In this document: one piece after another, positions 1-9,256 of the stretch
Numbering within the stretch: the first letter of the stretch is position 1
Layout: the number at the start of each line of letters is the position of its first letter
NCBI RefSeq assembly: GCF_900104895.1
Contig: NZ_LT629742.1
Location: forward strand, 744,001 to 808,000
DNA length: 64,000 nt
Source: Microterricola viridarii
Lineage (GTDB): Bacteria > Actinomycetota > Actinomycetes > Actinomycetales > Microbacteriaceae
Direction of reading: 5' to 3'
Position numbers and translations under genes: made by a program
Notes under the pieces: generated by a model
The model's database searches: none
What the model saw: the letters and a program-made list of their open reading frames with translations, nothing else
What the model was told of the DNA's origin: nothing

Positions 1-2323
1 GGCCGAACGCGTCGGCCAGCGGCGAGCGGTGCGCGGTGCGCAGCTCGTCGAGGGTCGCGGCGAACTCGCCCTGGATGTCGAGGCCGGAGGTCTCGGAATC
101 CGTCACACCGATGCGGATCACCTCGTACTCGCGACCCTCGCAGAGGCCGCGGAACTTGACGTCGTCCTCGCGCGGGACGCTGACGATCACGCGACCGGTC
201 GACTCCGAGAAGAGGGCCGTCGCTGCGTCGATGCCGTCGCGCTCCATCAGGTCGCCGAGCCAGACGCGGGCGCCGACGCCGAAACGCAGAACAGACTCCA
301 CCAGCGCCTGGCCGAGGCCGCCGTCGGAGAGGTCGTGGGCGCTGTCGATGAGGCCCTCGACGGAGGCCGCGTGCAGCAGCCCGGCGAGGCGCTTCTCGGC
401 TGCCAGGTCCACGGCCGGCGGGCGCCCGCCGAGGTGGTCGTGCACGACGCCGGCCCACGCCGAGCCGTCGAGCTCCAGCGCGGTGGTGCCGAGCAGGTAG
501 ATGTTGTGTCCGTCGTCCTGCCAGCCGGACGGGATGCGGCGGGCGACGTCGTCGATCACGCCGAGCACGGCGACAACCGGCGTCGGGTGGATCGGGGCGT
601 CGCCGGTCTGGTTGTAGAACGAGACGTTGCCGCCGGTGACGGGAACCTCCAGCTCGAGGCATCCGTCGGAGAGGCCCTCGACGGCCTGGCTGAACTGCCA
701 CATGACCTCGGGGTTCTCGGGGGAGCCGAAGTTCAGGCAGTCCGAGATGGCGACCGGCACGGCGCCGGTGGCGGCGACGTTGCGGTAGGCCTCGGCCAGC
801 GCCAGGCGCGCACCCTGCTTCGGGTCGAGCTGGCAGAAGCGGCCGTTCGCGTCGGTGGCGACGGCGAAGCCGAGCCCGCTCTCCTCGTCGATGCGCACCA
901 TGCCGCCGTCGTCGGGGAAGGCGAGGGCGGTGTTGCCGCCGACGTAGTGGTCGTACTGGCTGGTGATCCAGCTCTTGTCGGCCAGGTTGGGGCTGCCGAC
1001 CAGCTGCAGAAGCTGGGCGCGGAGCTCCGCGGCATCCGTCGGGCGGGCCAGCTTCGAGGCGCTGTCGGCCTGCAGGGCGTCGATCCACGTCGGGTAAGCA
1101 ACGGGGCGGTCGTAGACCGGGCCGTCGACGGCGACCGTGTTCGGGTCGACGTTGACGATCTCCTCGCCGTGCCAGTTGATGACGAGGCGGCCGGTGTCGG
1201 TCACCTCGCCGAGCACGCTGGTCTCGACATCCCACTTCTTGACGACCTCGAGGAAGCCGGCGAGTTTCTCCGGGGTGACGATCGCCATCATGCGCTCCTG
1301 GCTCTCCGACATGAGGATCTCCTCAGCGGTGAGCGACGGGTCGCGCAGCAGCACGTTCTCGAGGGCGATGACCATGCCGCCGTCGCCGTTGGCCGCGAGC
1401 TCGCTGGTCGCACAGCTGATGCCGGCGGCGCCCAGGTCCTGGATGCCCTCGACGAGCTCGTTCTTGAACAGCTCGAGGCAGCACTCGATGAGCACCTTCT
1501 CGGCGAAGGGGTCGCCGACCTGCACGGCGGGGCGCTTGGTGGGGCCGCCCTCGTCGAAGCTGTCGGAGGCCAGGATCGACGCGCCGCCGATGCCGTCGCC
1601 ACCGGTGCGCGCACCGAACAGCACGACCTTGTTGCCGACGCCGCGGGCGTTGGCCAGGTGCAGGTCCTCGTGGCGCAGCACGCCGACGGCGAGGGCGTTC
1701 ACGAGCGGGTTGGCCTGGTAGACCGAGTCGAAATAGGTCTCGCCGCCGATGTTCGGCAGTCCGAGGCAGTTGCCGTAGAAGCTGATGCCGCTGACGACGC
1801 CGTGCACGACGCGGGCGGTGTCGGGGTGGTTGATGTCGCCGAAGCGGAGGGCGTCCATCACGGCGACCGGGCGGGCGCCCATCGAGATGATGTCGCGGAC
1901 GATGCCGCCGACGCCGGTGGCCGCGCCCTGGAACGGCTCGATGTAGCTGGGGTGGTTGTGGCTCTCGATCTTGAAGGTGACCGCCCAGCCCTCGCCCACG
2001 TCGACGACGCCGGCGTTCTCGCCCATGCCGACCATGAGGTTCTTCTTCATGGCGGGGGAGACCTTCTGGCCGAACTGGCGCAGGTAGTTCTTCGAGCTCT
2101 TGTAGGAGCAGTGCTCGCTCCACATGACCGAGTACATGGCGAGCTCGCCGCTGGTGGGGCGACGGCCGAGGATCTTCTTGATCTGCTCGTACTCGTCGGG
2201 CTTGAGGCCGAGAGCGCCGTAGGGCTGCTCCTTCTCGGGCGTCGCGGCGGCATTCTGAACGGTGTCGGCGACACCGCGGCCCGCAGAAGCAGGCGCAGAA
2301 GTAGTGGCAGGGTTTTCGGTCAC
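1..2323 (-). CDS. purL: Phosphoribosylformylglycinamidine synthase large subunit PurL (3' end cut)
   Basis: PurL makes FGAM from FGAR, ATP and ammonia supplied by PurQ, in cytosolic de novo purine synthesis. The GTG at 2323 opens [10 protein letters not shown], and a GGGAGAG Shine-Dalgarno sits just upstream. The reading frame is open from there to the window edge, about 774 codons, close to the usual length of small-type PurL, so only a few C-terminal residues should be missing. Visible family motifs include [28 protein letters not shown] and [11 protein letters not shown]. The PurQ and PurS partners lie at 8.1-9.1 kb on the same strand but are separated by unrelated genes. The low-GC-type single-chain enzyme is excluded by length. 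Confidence 0.97.
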   Translation of the reverse strand, partial: MTENPATTSAPASAGRGVADTVQNAAATPEKEQPYGALGLKPDEYEQIKKILGRRPTSGELAMYSVMWSEHCSYKSSKNYLRQFGQKVSPAMKKNLMVGMGENAGVVDVGEGWAVTFKIESHNHPSYIEPFQGAATGVGGIVRDIISMGARPVAVMDALRFGDINHPDTARVVHGVVSGISFYGNCLGLPNIGGETYFDSVYQANPLVNALAVGVLRHEDLHLANARGVGNKVVLFGARTGGDGIGGASILASDSFDEGGPTKRPAVQVGDPFAEKVLIECCLELFKNELVEGIQDLGAAGISCATSELAANGDGGMVIALENVLLRDPSLTAEEILMSESQERMMAIVTPEKLAGFLEVVKKWDVETSVLGEVTDTGRLVINWHGEEIVNVDPNTVAVDGPVYDRPVAYPTWIDALQADSASKLARPTDAAELRAQLLQLVGSPNLADKSWITSQYDHYVGGNTALAFPDDGGMVRIDEESGLGFAVATDANGRFCQLDPKQGARLALAEAYRNVAATGAVPVAISDCLNFGSPENPEVMWQFSQAVEGLSDGCLELEVPVTGGNVSFYNQTGDAPIHPTPVVAVLGVIDDVARRIPSGWQDDGHNIYLLGTTALELDGSAWAGVVHDHLGGRPPAVDLAAEKRLAGLLHAASVEGLIDSAHDLSDGGLGQALVESVLRFGVGARVWLGDLMERDGIDAATALFSESTGRVIVSVPREDDVKFRGLCEGREYEVIRIGVTDSETSGLDIQGEFAATLDELRTAHRSPLADAFG

Positions 2324-2488
2324 GAGTGGCGCTCTCCCAAAGCAATGGCACGGCCCGGGATGGCGGGCACGGCTGGCGGATGCTGGCTTCGCCCAGTCTA
2401 TCGTTCAGCTCTGGGTCCTCCGCCCTCGTGCCCCCGGCCGCCGCGCCTAGGCTGGATGGGCCGATTCCCGGCGCACAGAAGGAGCACA

Positions 2489-2944
2489 ATGGTCAACGCA
2501 CACGCCGGATTCACGACGTCGGGAGGCGCTGCCGGCGCCGTCTCCGCTGGGAGCGGGGCCGAGCGGATGCCGCGGGCCCGCCGCACCGCGCTGACCCTCG
2601 CCGCCGCGCTTCTCAGCGTGCTGCTCGTCGTGCTGCTGAGCGGCTGCTCGAGCAAGCCGCCCGTCGTCGCCTCTGCCGACGCGGCATCCGTCGACGTCGC
2701 CGCGACCATCACGGTCAAGGACATGGCGTTCAGCCCGGCCGAGGTCACGATCAAGCTCGGCCAGGCGGTGACCTGGGTCTTCGACGACGGCGTCGTCAAG
2801 CACGACGTGGTCGCCGCCGACGGCAGCTTCGTCAGCGAGCTGATGACGCAGGGCAGCTACACGCACGTCTTCACCGAGGCCGGCAGCTTCGACTACGGGT
2901 GCAGCCCGCACCCGCGCATGCTCGGCGTCGTCACCGTCGAGTAG
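2489..2944 (+). CDS. Cupredoxin-like lipoprotein
   Basis: A 151-residue exported, lipid-anchored copper protein of the plastocyanin/azurin type. An arginine-containing n-region is followed by a hydrophobic stretch and the lipobox LSGC (Cys about 53). The mature domain has KDMAFSPAEVTI followed by a His in VVKHDV, then YGCSPHPRM, giving the His-Cys-His-Met set of a type 1 copper site. The ATG at 2489 has an AAGGAG ribosome site; a start at 2567 would give a signal peptide of more ordinary length. It probably carries electrons or binds copper at the outer membrane face; the partner is not visible. It is divergent from purL. Confidence 0.82.
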   Translation: MVNAHAGFTTSGGAAGAVSAGSGAERMPRARRTALTLAAALLSVLLVVLLSGCSSKPPVVASADAASVDVAATITVKDMAFSPAEVTIKLGQAVTWVFDDGVVKHDVVAADGSFVSELMTQGSYTHVFTEAGSFDYGCSPHPRMLGVVTVE

Positions 2945-3053
2945 CGCCCCCCGCCGACGCCGGTTGATTTCGACAAGCTCAATCAGCGGGAACCCGCCCC
3001 GCCCGCGGGTCGACCCCCACCCGCCGTTCGAGCCCCCGCTGGTCGAGCGACCC

Positions 3054-3160
3054 CCGCTGGTCGAGTAGCGAGGAACGAGCGTATCGAGACCTCGCACCCT
3101 GCACAGTTTCCAGCCGTGTCGGCCGTCGATGCGGCCCCGCGCTGGCCTACTCGACCGACG
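3054..3160. repeat. Dispersed composite repeat, family A copy 1
   Basis: Full-length element: left half CTGGTCGAGTAG, CGAGGAACGAG, GTATCGAGACC; right half TCGATGCGGCC then CTGGCCTACTCGACC. The two ends are inverted relative to each other. Other copies lie at 16346, 16499, 16682, 36523 and 44805. The right end runs into the 3' end of the neighbouring minus-strand gene and supplies its stop codon. Confidence 0.85.
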
Positions 3161-3632
3161 GGATGGGCGCGCCAGCCTGAGCAGCGCCCGCCGCGAATGC
3201 CGTCGCGTGCGTGTGCCCGCCGGCCGGCTCGTCGACGAGGTGCGGGCGCCCGCCGGCATCCCGTCGCCAGCGATCGCCGCGCGCATCCGTGAAGCGCAGG
3301 CACGGAACGGCCCGCGTCGCGTGCTCGCCCGGTGCGGCAACGCGGGTGAGCCCGGGCTCGACATGCGCGAGGCGCAGCGTGACGCCATCGTCAAGCTCCA
3401 CGCCCACGTCGAGAATCAGGTGGTGCGACTGGTTCGAGACGACGAGCTCCTTGTCGGCCACCCATGCGGTGACCCGGTCGGCGTGCTCGCGCTTGGCCAG
3501 CAGCCAGTCGTGCAGTTCGCGCCGGTGCCGGGCGGCCCGCTCGCGGTGGATCTGCCAGAACGCGGTGCCGAAGGCGGCGATGGTGCCGATCGAGCCGGCC
3601 CAGGTGGCGAAGTCGCCGTATCGCTGGGGCAT
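3147..3632 (-). CDS. Small membrane-associated protein of unknown function
   Basis: A 161-residue protein I do not recognise. The ATG at 3632 follows a strong AGGAGGAGG ribosome site. The N-terminus (WAGSIGTIAAFGTAFWQI) is one hydrophobic segment, followed by a basic, His- and Arg-rich stretch (HRERAARHRRELHDWL), then a probable beta-rich domain with VVSNQSHHLILDVGVELDDG. This suggests an inner-membrane-anchored cytosolic domain. The last residues (PSVE and stop) are encoded by a copy of the dispersed GGTCGAGTAG repeat, so the original C-terminus may have been replaced. It stands alone between the cupredoxin and the DUF3817 gene. No function can be inferred. Confidence 0.7.
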   Translation of the reverse strand: MPQRYGDFATWAGSIGTIAAFGTAFWQIHRERAARHRRELHDWLLAKREHADRVTAWVADKELVVSNQSHHLILDVGVELDDGVTLRLAHVEPGLTRVAAPGEHATRAVPCLRFTDARGDRWRRDAGGRPHLVDEPAGGHTHATAFAAGAAQAGAPIPSVE

Positions 3633-3687
3633 CGTTCCTCCTCCTGCCCGCGAGGGGCGAACGGGGTGAACGATCCATCCTCACGCA

Positions 3688-3723
3688 GAAGCGCGCCCGG
3701 CGCCAGAGGGCCGGGCGCGCTTC
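3688..3723 (-). terminator. Hairpin terminator after the DUF3817 gene
   Basis: Thirteen-base arms GAAGCGCGCCCGG and CCGGGCGCGCTTC around a 10-nt loop, 20 bp past the stop of the minus-strand DUF3817 gene. No long U tract follows, as is usual in such GC-rich genomes. Confidence 0.65.
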
Positions 3724-3742
3724 GGAGCGTGCGGGTGTGAGG

Positions 3743-4204
3743 CTACTTCCAGCCGCCGGGAGGGCCGACGATCAGCAGCACCGTCATGATGCCGGCGATG
3801 CCGACGACGAAGATGCCGATGAGTGCGGCCGGGTGGTTGAGGAACCAGCGCATGGTGCGGTCGATCCAGTGCTTGTCGCGCGGGTCGTCGCTCAGCTCGC
3901 GGCGCCACGGGCCGTTCAGGCGGCCGGTGCGGTCGGCCCAGATGTCGAACGGCACGGTGGCGTATGGCACGATCGCGGTCGCGACGCCGAGCACGATCAG
4001 CGGGATCGACCAGCGCTGGTTCACGCCGACGAGCACGGCCGTGAAGGCGTAGGTGAGGAACACCAGACCGTGGATCGACCCGGCGATGAGCACGGGCAAT
4101 CCGCCGGCATCGAAGCCGTACTTGAGGATCATGGCGCCGATCAGGCCGGTCCAGGTGATGGCCTCGGCTATGGCAAGCGTGCGGTAAAAAAGGCGTGGTG
4201 ACAC
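3743..4204 (-). CDS. DUF3817 integral membrane protein
   Basis: A 153-residue protein with about four hydrophobic segments. The start of the domain, RLFYRTLAIAEAITWTGLI, followed by GMILKYG-like text and GSIHGLVFLTY, is characteristic of the DUF3817 (YdzA-type) family. The cytosolic middle contains RRELSDDPRDKHWIDRTMRW. I chose the GTG at 4204 because GGAG lies ten bases upstream and family members begin just before this motif; an in-frame ATG at 4240 lacks usable spacing. No catalytic residues are known for the family. It is divergent from the Fur-family regulator at 4344 and shares that intergenic region. Confidence 0.85.
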   Translation of the reverse strand: MSPRLFYRTLAIAEAITWTGLIGAMILKYGFDAGGLPVLIAGSIHGLVFLTYAFTAVLVGVNQRWSIPLIVLGVATAIVPYATVPFDIWADRTGRLNGPWRRELSDDPRDKHWIDRTMRWFLNHPAALIGIFVVGIAGIMTVLLIVGPPGGWK

Positions 4205-4301
4205 GGGGTAAGCACTCCAAAGTGGTGGGGGGTAATCCATCCTCTCAGCCGCGGCATCCATTTGGCATACGTCAAAAGGTTGAACATCGCCGAGGCTCAC
4301 T

Positions 4302-4330
4302 CAGTTGTTTTGATTATATCAAAACAACTG
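4302..4330. promoter_or_regulatory. Perfect 13-3-13 inverted repeat, Fur-family operator
   Basis: Arms CAGTTGTTTTGAT and ATCAAAACAACTG are exact complements around TAT. The site ends 14 bp before the Fur-family gene. Its AT-rich core and size fit operators of peroxide-sensing Fur proteins (CatR/FurA type) that repress their own gene and an adjacent catalase. Binding is inferred. Confidence 0.8.
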
Positions 4331-4343
4331 CTAGCGTTGAGTT

Positions 4344-4787
4344 ATGACCACGGATGCCGCACACGAGAGCACAGAGGGGCGCCTGCGCTCCGCCGGGCTC
4401 AAGGTCACGGCGCCGCGTCTCGCGGTGCTCGACGCCTTCCCGGCCGACCCCATCCACCTGAGCGCCGACGAGGTCTACGCCCGGGTCGCCCCCGCGCTGC
4501 CGAGCACCTCGCTGCAGGCCGTCTACGGCGTGCTCGCCGCGCTGGTCGCGTCCGGCCTGTTGCGCAAAATCGAGCCGGCCGGCTCGGCCGCCCGCTACGA
4601 GAAGCGCATCGGCGACAACCACCACCACCTCATCTGCCGTGGCTGCAACGCCATCGAGGATGTCGACTGCGTCATCGGCGAGGCGCCCTGCCTCACGCCG
4701 AGCGACACGCACGGCTTCCGGCTGCAGGCCGCCGACGTCACCTTCTGGGGCCTCTGCCCCAGCTGCCAGGCCGCGCTCGCCGAGTAA
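4344..4787 (+). CDS. Fur-family (CatR/PerR-like) transcriptional repressor
   Basis: A 147-residue metal-dependent repressor. The N-terminal winged helix contains [21 protein letters not shown] and [15 protein letters not shown]. The dimerisation half has HHHLICRGC, which combines regulatory His ligands with the first CxxC, and a second CPSC near the end, completing a structural zinc site. Location directly before a catalase, and the perfect palindrome just upstream, point to peroxide-responsive control of the catalase and itself, as known for CatR in Streptomyces. No good Shine-Dalgarno precedes the ATG at 4344, so the mRNA may be leaderless. An iron-uptake regulator is less likely in this context. 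Confidence 0.92.
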   Translation: MTTDAAHESTEGRLRSAGLKVTAPRLAVLDAFPADPIHLSADEVYARVAPALPSTSLQAVYGVLAALVASGLLRKIEPAGSAARYEKRIGDNHHHLICRGCNAIEDVDCVIGEAPCLTPSDTHGFRLQAADVTFWGLCPSCQAALAE

Positions 4788-4896
4788 GCCGGCATCCGCT
4801 CACCGCAGGCACTGCGCCCAACCACCGCTGGTTGAGCCTGCCGAAGCCTGCCCACACGCCTCTTCGACCCACCGAACACCAACAGAGAAGGAAGCC

Positions 4897-6354
4897 ATGT
4901 CGGAATTCACGACCACGCAAACCGGAACCCCCGTCGCCAGCGACGAGCACTCGCTCACCGCCGGAGCGAACGGGGCCACCGCGCTGCACGACCGTTACCT
5001 CGTCGAGAAGCTCGCGCAGTTCGCCCGTGAGCGCACCCCCGAGCGCGTCGTGCACGCCAAGGGCGGCGGAGCATTCGGCACCTTCGAGGTGACCGGTGAC
5101 GTGTCGGCGTACACCCGTGCCGCCGTGTTCCAGCCGGGCGCGAGCAGCGAGACGCTGCAGCGCTTCTCCAGCGTCGCCGGCGAGCAGGGCTCGCCCGACA
5201 CCTGGCGCGACGTCCGCGGCTTCTCGGTGAAGTTCTACACCACCGAGGGCAACTACGACATCGTCGGCAACAACACCCCGGTGTTCTTCATCCGCGACGG
5301 CATCAAGTTCCCCGACTTCATCCACTCGCAGAAGCGCCTCCCGGGCTCCGGCCTGCGCGACGCCGACATGCAGTGGGACTTCTGGAGCCTCTCGCCCGAG
5401 AGCGCCCACCAGGTCACCTACCTCATGGGCGACCGCGGCCTGCCGCGCTCGTGGCGCGAAATGCCCGGCTTCGGCTCGCACACCTACCAGTGGATCAACG
5501 CCGCCGGTGAGCGCTTCTGGGTCAAGTACCACTTCACCTCCAACCAGGGCAACATCGAGATCGACGCCGCCGAGGCCGAGATCATCGCCGGTGCGGACGC
5601 CGACCACTACCGCCGCGACCTCTACGAGGCCATCGAGGCCGGCAACTTCCCGTCGTGGGACCTGCACGTGCAGATCATGCCCTACGAGGACGCGAAGTCG
5701 TACCGCTTCAACCCGTTCGACCTCACCAAGGTGTGGCCGCACGCGGACTACCCGCTGATCAAGGTGGGCACGCACACCCTGAACCGCAACCCGCAGAACT
5801 TCTTCGCCGAGATCGAGCAGGCCGCCTTCTCGCCCGCGAACACCGTTCCCGGCATCGACATCAGCCCCGACAAGATGCTGATGGCCCGCGTGTTCAGCTA
5901 CCCGGACGCCCAGCGCTACCGCGTCGGCACCAACTACAACCAGATCCCCGTGAACGCGCCGCACGCGGCCCCCGTGCACAACTACTCGCAGGACGGCGCC
6001 CAGCGCCACGGCTTCAACTCGCCGTCGACGCCGGTGTACGCACCGAACTCGTTCGGCGGCCCGGCGGCCTCCGTCGAGGCGGCCGGCATGGGCACCTGGG
6101 AGAGCGACGGCGAGCTCGTGCGCGCCGCAGCCACCCTGCACTCGGAGGACAGCGACTTCGGCCAGGCCGGAACGCTCTACCGCTCGGTCTTCGACGATGC
6201 AGCCAAGGCTCGCTTCGTCGATACCCTCACCGGCCAGGGCTCCTCGATCACAATCGACGAGATCCGCGAGCGCTTCTTCCAGTACTGGACCAACGTCGAC
6301 GCCGAGCTCGGCGCCACGCTCCGCGTGACCGTCGCGGCGGTCCTCGCGGCCTAA
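4897..6354 (+). CDS. katA: Monofunctional heme catalase
   Basis: A 485-residue cytosolic catalase that disproportionates hydrogen peroxide; the length suits the small-subunit clade. The distal histidine lies in [12 protein letters not shown] near residue 49. The heme-edge segment has [20 protein letters not shown], and the proximal tyrosine region is [14 protein letters not shown] followed by NYNQIPVN. The ATG at 4897 follows GAGAAGGAAG. The gene is 109 bp downstream of the Fur-family regulator, and the intergenic part contains the AACCACCGCTGGTTGAGCC-type repeat fragment. Derepression by peroxide through the upstream regulator is expected. A GC-rich hairpin follows at 6368. Confidence 0.97.
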   Translation: MSEFTTTQTGTPVASDEHSLTAGANGATALHDRYLVEKLAQFARERTPERVVHAKGGGAFGTFEVTGDVSAYTRAAVFQPGASSETLQRFSSVAGEQGSPDTWRDVRGFSVKFYTTEGNYDIVGNNTPVFFIRDGIKFPDFIHSQKRLPGSGLRDADMQWDFWSLSPESAHQVTYLMGDRGLPRSWREMPGFGSHTYQWINAAGERFWVKYHFTSNQGNIEIDAAEAEIIAGADADHYRRDLYEAIEAGNFPSWDLHVQIMPYEDAKSYRFNPFDLTKVWPHADYPLIKVGTHTLNRNPQNFFAEIEQAAFSPANTVPGIDISPDKMLMARVFSYPDAQRYRVGTNYNQIPVNAPHAAPVHNYSQDGAQRHGFNSPSTPVYAPNSFGGPAASVEAAGMGTWESDGELVRAAATLHSEDSDFGQAGTLYRSVFDDAAKARFVDTLTGQGSSITIDEIRERFFQYWTNVDAELGATLRVTVAAVLAA

Positions 6355-6367
6355 GTCACACCCCGTA

Positions 6368-6401
6368 CCGTCCGGGCGCTCCCCACGGGGCGCCCGGGCG
6401 G
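6368..6401 (+). terminator. Hairpin terminator after the catalase
   Basis: Arms CCGTCCGGGCGC and GCGCCCGGGCGG pair with a single G-T wobble around a 10-nt loop, 14 bp after the catalase stop codon. No U tract is present. Confidence 0.6.
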
Positions 6402-6517
6402 AACACCAGGGCATTCGGTAGCCCACCAGCCACTGGGTGCCCAACCGACGCCGTCCAAAGAAGCTCTGCGTTCACATATGAACCCGCATGCGACTCGCGT
6501 GTGGACAAGGAGAAGAA

Positions 6518-6703
6518 ATGAACTCGTACGTCACCACCAGCAACACCGCCTGCCGCCTCTCGAGCGGCTACGTCAGCACGGATGCCGCGGCGCCCGTGGC
6601 CGCCGGCTACGTCTCGCTGCCGGCATCCGCCGCCGCCCCGGCCGTGGGCAGCTACGTGAAGAGCGAGCTCGGCCGCGCGTCCCGCTACGTGCTGGCCAGC
6701 TAG
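6518..6703 (+). CDS. Small protein with five Tyr-Val repeats
   Basis: A 61-residue protein that I do not recognise. The ATG at 6518 has an excellent AAGGAGAAG site. Tyr-Val pairs recur at residues 4, 18, 31, 46 and 57 in contexts SYVTTS, GYVSTD, GYVSLP, SYVKSE and RYVLAS, roughly every 11-15 residues, separated by Ala/Ser/Pro-rich spacers. There is one Cys (12), no signal peptide and no membrane segment. It is followed by CAGCTAG tandem repeats and a strong hairpin, so it is a complete transcription unit or the tail of the catalase operon. The regular repeat suggests a structural or binding peptide; function is unknown. Confidence 0.75.
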   Translation: MNSYVTTSNTACRLSSGYVSTDAAAPVAAGYVSLPASAAAPAVGSYVKSELGRASRYVLAS

Positions 6704-6727
6704 CAGCTAGCAGCTAGCAGCTAGCAG
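6701..6727. repeat. Short CAGCTAG tandem repeat
   Basis: About four copies of a 7-bp unit (CAGCTAG, the last copy altered) beginning at the stop codon of the YV-repeat gene. It probably arose by slippage; no role is evident. Confidence 0.8.
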
Positions 6728-6753
6728 CCAGCAGCTCGCAGCTCGTGCTCGTC

Positions 6754-6788
6754 GAAGCGCCCCGACCCCGCGTGGGTCGGGGCGCTTC
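6754..6788 (+). terminator. Strong hairpin terminator after the YV-repeat gene
   Basis: Perfect 15-bp stem GAAGCGCCCCGACCC with GGGTCGGGGCGCTTC around CGCGT, 50 bp past the stop codon. Confidence 0.8.
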
Positions 6789-6808
6789 CGCGTATCCGCC
6801 CGGCCGCC

Positions 6809-6870
6809 CATCGACTACGCGAAAAGTGCGCCACCCGGCGTGCGGAGGCGCACTTTTCGCGTAGTCGATG
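6809..6870. repeat. 24-14-24 hairpin repeat, family E copy 1
   Basis: Perfect 24-bp inverted arms (core GACTACGCGAAAAGTGCGCC and its complement) separated by a 14-nt variable loop. It sits just past the 3' end of the DUF559 gene. Copies with the same arms lie at 7981 and 55865. Confidence 0.9.
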
Positions 6871-6905
6871 CGGCGAGCGTGGGCGGATGCGGCGGGCGCG
6901 CGCGG

Positions 6906-7883
6906 CTAGCCGGGCCAGCCCGCCTCGCGCAGCGCCGACCGCACCCTCGCGACGGTCGCGTCCTGGCGCACGAAGAGCCCGTGGGTACGCACCTGGATCA
7001 CCGCCCAGCCGGCGCGGCGCAGTGCGTCGAGGCGCGTCTGGTCGCGCTCGTACTGTCGTGTGCTGGTGCGGTGCTGGTCGCCGTCATACTCGACGATGAC
7101 GCGCCACTCGGGGTACGCCATGTCGACGCGTCCGATCAGCAGCCCCAACCGGTCGCGCACGGCGTGGTTGAGCAACGGCTCCGGTAGCCCCGCATCGAGC
7201 AGCAGCAGGCGGAGCAGCGTCTCGGGGCGCGACTCCGCGCCGACGCGCACCCGGGCGAGCGCCCGCAGCGCGGCCCGCTTGGCGCGCCCGCGGTAGAGCT
7301 CCAGCCGGGCGGCCAGCTCGGTGATGCTGGTGAACGGTCGCGGGTCGCCCGGGTCGCGCTGCTGCGGGTCGAGAACGAGATGGTCGCCGACGACCACGAG
7401 CTCCTCTGGCGCGAGCACAGCAGCCAGCGTCACCCAGCTTGCGGCGGGGTCGGTGACCGGCAGGCCGAATCGCCGGATGGGCGCAAGACCCGTCGCGGGG
7501 AGCTGATGGCTGATGATCCCGCGTGTCTGGGGCGGCCGCTGCGGCGCGGAGACCGAAATGTGCAGCGGCTCGCCTGCCGTGAACGGCACCGGGAGCGGCG
7601 CTCCCCAGAGGCGTGCCGCGGTCAGGTGGCTGAACACCTGGCCGGGGCGCATGCGCTCGGCGTATGCGGCGCACATCTCGAGCACGCCGGGTTCGGGCAT
7701 GAGCGAACTCTCATACGGGGAATCCCCTGGAACGCTCGTGCCGGCGGCGGCGCGAACCCCGTGGAACGGGCTCACCAGATCGGCGCTGCGCAGCCGGGCG
7801 ACACTGATCCCGGCGGAGCGCGCCTCGCGCACCGAGAATGCGCGCCCGGAGAACTCGGGAGGCAGGGGTACGAGCCTGGGCAT
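6906..7883 (-). CDS. DUF559 endonuclease-like protein with AbiEi-type N-terminal domain
   Basis: About 325 residues. The N-terminal part (FSVREARSAGISVARLRSADL) resembles the winged-helix domain of AbiEi-type antitoxins. The C-terminal DUF559 domain is a Vsr/PD-(D/E)XK-like nuclease fold: VDMAYPEWRVIVEYDGDQH gives the acidic residues, followed by RLDALRRAGWAVIQVR. ATG 7883 and GTG 7901 are both possible starts and neither has a clear ribosome site. Two 62-bp hairpin repeats flank the gene. Such genes are abundant in Microbacteriaceae and have no established role; DNA cleavage or repair is inferred from the fold only. No partner toxin is adjacent. Confidence 0.8.
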   Translation of the reverse strand: MPRLVPLPPEFSGRAFSVREARSAGISVARLRSADLVSPFHGVRAAAGTSVPGDSPYESSLMPEPGVLEMCAAYAERMRPGQVFSHLTAARLWGAPLPVPFTAGEPLHISVSAPQRPPQTRGIISHQLPATGLAPIRRFGLPVTDPAASWVTLAAVLAPEELVVVGDHLVLDPQQRDPGDPRPFTSITELAARLELYRGRAKRAALRALARVRVGAESRPETLLRLLLLDAGLPEPLLNHAVRDRLGLLIGRVDMAYPEWRVIVEYDGDQHRTSTRQYERDQTRLDALRRAGWAVIQVRTHGLFVRQDATVARVRSALREAGWPG

Positions 7884-7980
7884 GCCCACATGATCGCGCA
7901 CCGCGCAGGCGCCTGCAGAAGTTATCCACAGGCGCCGCCGTCCTGCGGCGCGCGTCTGAGCGCCCCAGCGCCATCCGCCT

Positions 7981-8042
7981 CATCGACTACGCGAAAAGTG
8001 CGCCAAACGCTCCGGCTTGGCGCACTTTTCGCGTAGTCGATG
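7981..8042. repeat. 24-14-24 hairpin repeat, family E copy 2
   Basis: The arms are identical to the copy at 6809; the 14-nt loop sequence differs but its length is conserved. It lies upstream of the DUF559 gene, between it and the purQ terminator. Confidence 0.9.
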
Positions 8043-8059
8043 CGCCGCGCGCGCACGCA

Positions 8060-8098
8060 GAAGCGCCCGGCCCCGCGGATGCGGGAGCCGGGCGCTTC
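8060..8098 (-). terminator. Hairpin terminator after purQ
   Basis: Arms GAAGCGCCCGGC and GCCGGGCGCTTC enclose an inner CCGC/GCGG stem, 28 bp past the purQ stop on the minus strand. Confidence 0.7.
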
Positions 8099-8126
8099 GT
8101 GAAGCGGGTGGCGCGAGGCGCGAGGC

Positions 8127-8824
<698 letters not shown>

Positions 8825-8825
<1 letters not shown>

Positions 8826-9091
8826 CAGTGCGTCTCTCCGGCGGGGGTCTCGTAGTGGATGCCCACCACGTCTTCAATCACCGAGTTGGAGAGGATCTCC
8901 GCGGCGATCTGCTCGACCTCGGCGCGCACGGCGTCGGTGATCGGTCCGTCAACGGTGATCTCGAAGCGCTTTCCGATGCGCACGGAGCTGATTCCGTCCT
9001 TACCGATTCGGGCGAGGGCGCCGGCTACGGCCTTGCCCTGCGGGTCCAGCAGTTCGGCCTTCGGCATTACTTCGACGACGATCGTGGGCAC
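8825..9091 (-). CDS. purS: Phosphoribosylformylglycinamidine synthase subunit PurS
   Basis: An 88-residue bridging subunit of the three-part FGAM synthase, needed to assemble PurL with PurQ and channel ammonia. It begins [22 protein letters not shown] and contains the family motif [10 protein letters not shown]. The GTG at 9091 has GGAGAATCAC upstream. It is the first gene of the purS-purQ pair and overlaps purQ by one base. Length is normal. Confidence 0.95.
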
Positions 9092-9256
9092 CGTGATTCT
9101 CCATCCGGAGTTGAGAGGGGTGGGGTCGAGTCCAATTCTAGCCCGCGCCCCGACACCGCTCCGGACCGCCCGACCGCCCGGCCGCAAGCTGGGCAGCACC
9201 CGAGCACCGGCGCCCAAGCCTTGCCGCCTCGGGGGCGCGCGACTACCGTGCACTAG

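Noticed and set aside
29-2488. Long plus-strand open frame running through purL into the cupredoxin
   Set aside because: It is antisense to PurL, its translation is repetitive Val/Ala/Asp/Arg text typical of GC-rich shadow frames, and the real start with a ribosome site is at 2489.
6906-7883. AbiEi/AbiEii toxin-antitoxin pair
   Set aside because: Only the AbiEi-like N-terminal domain is present, no nucleotidyltransferase toxin gene is adjacent, and the C-terminal half is a DUF559 nuclease domain.
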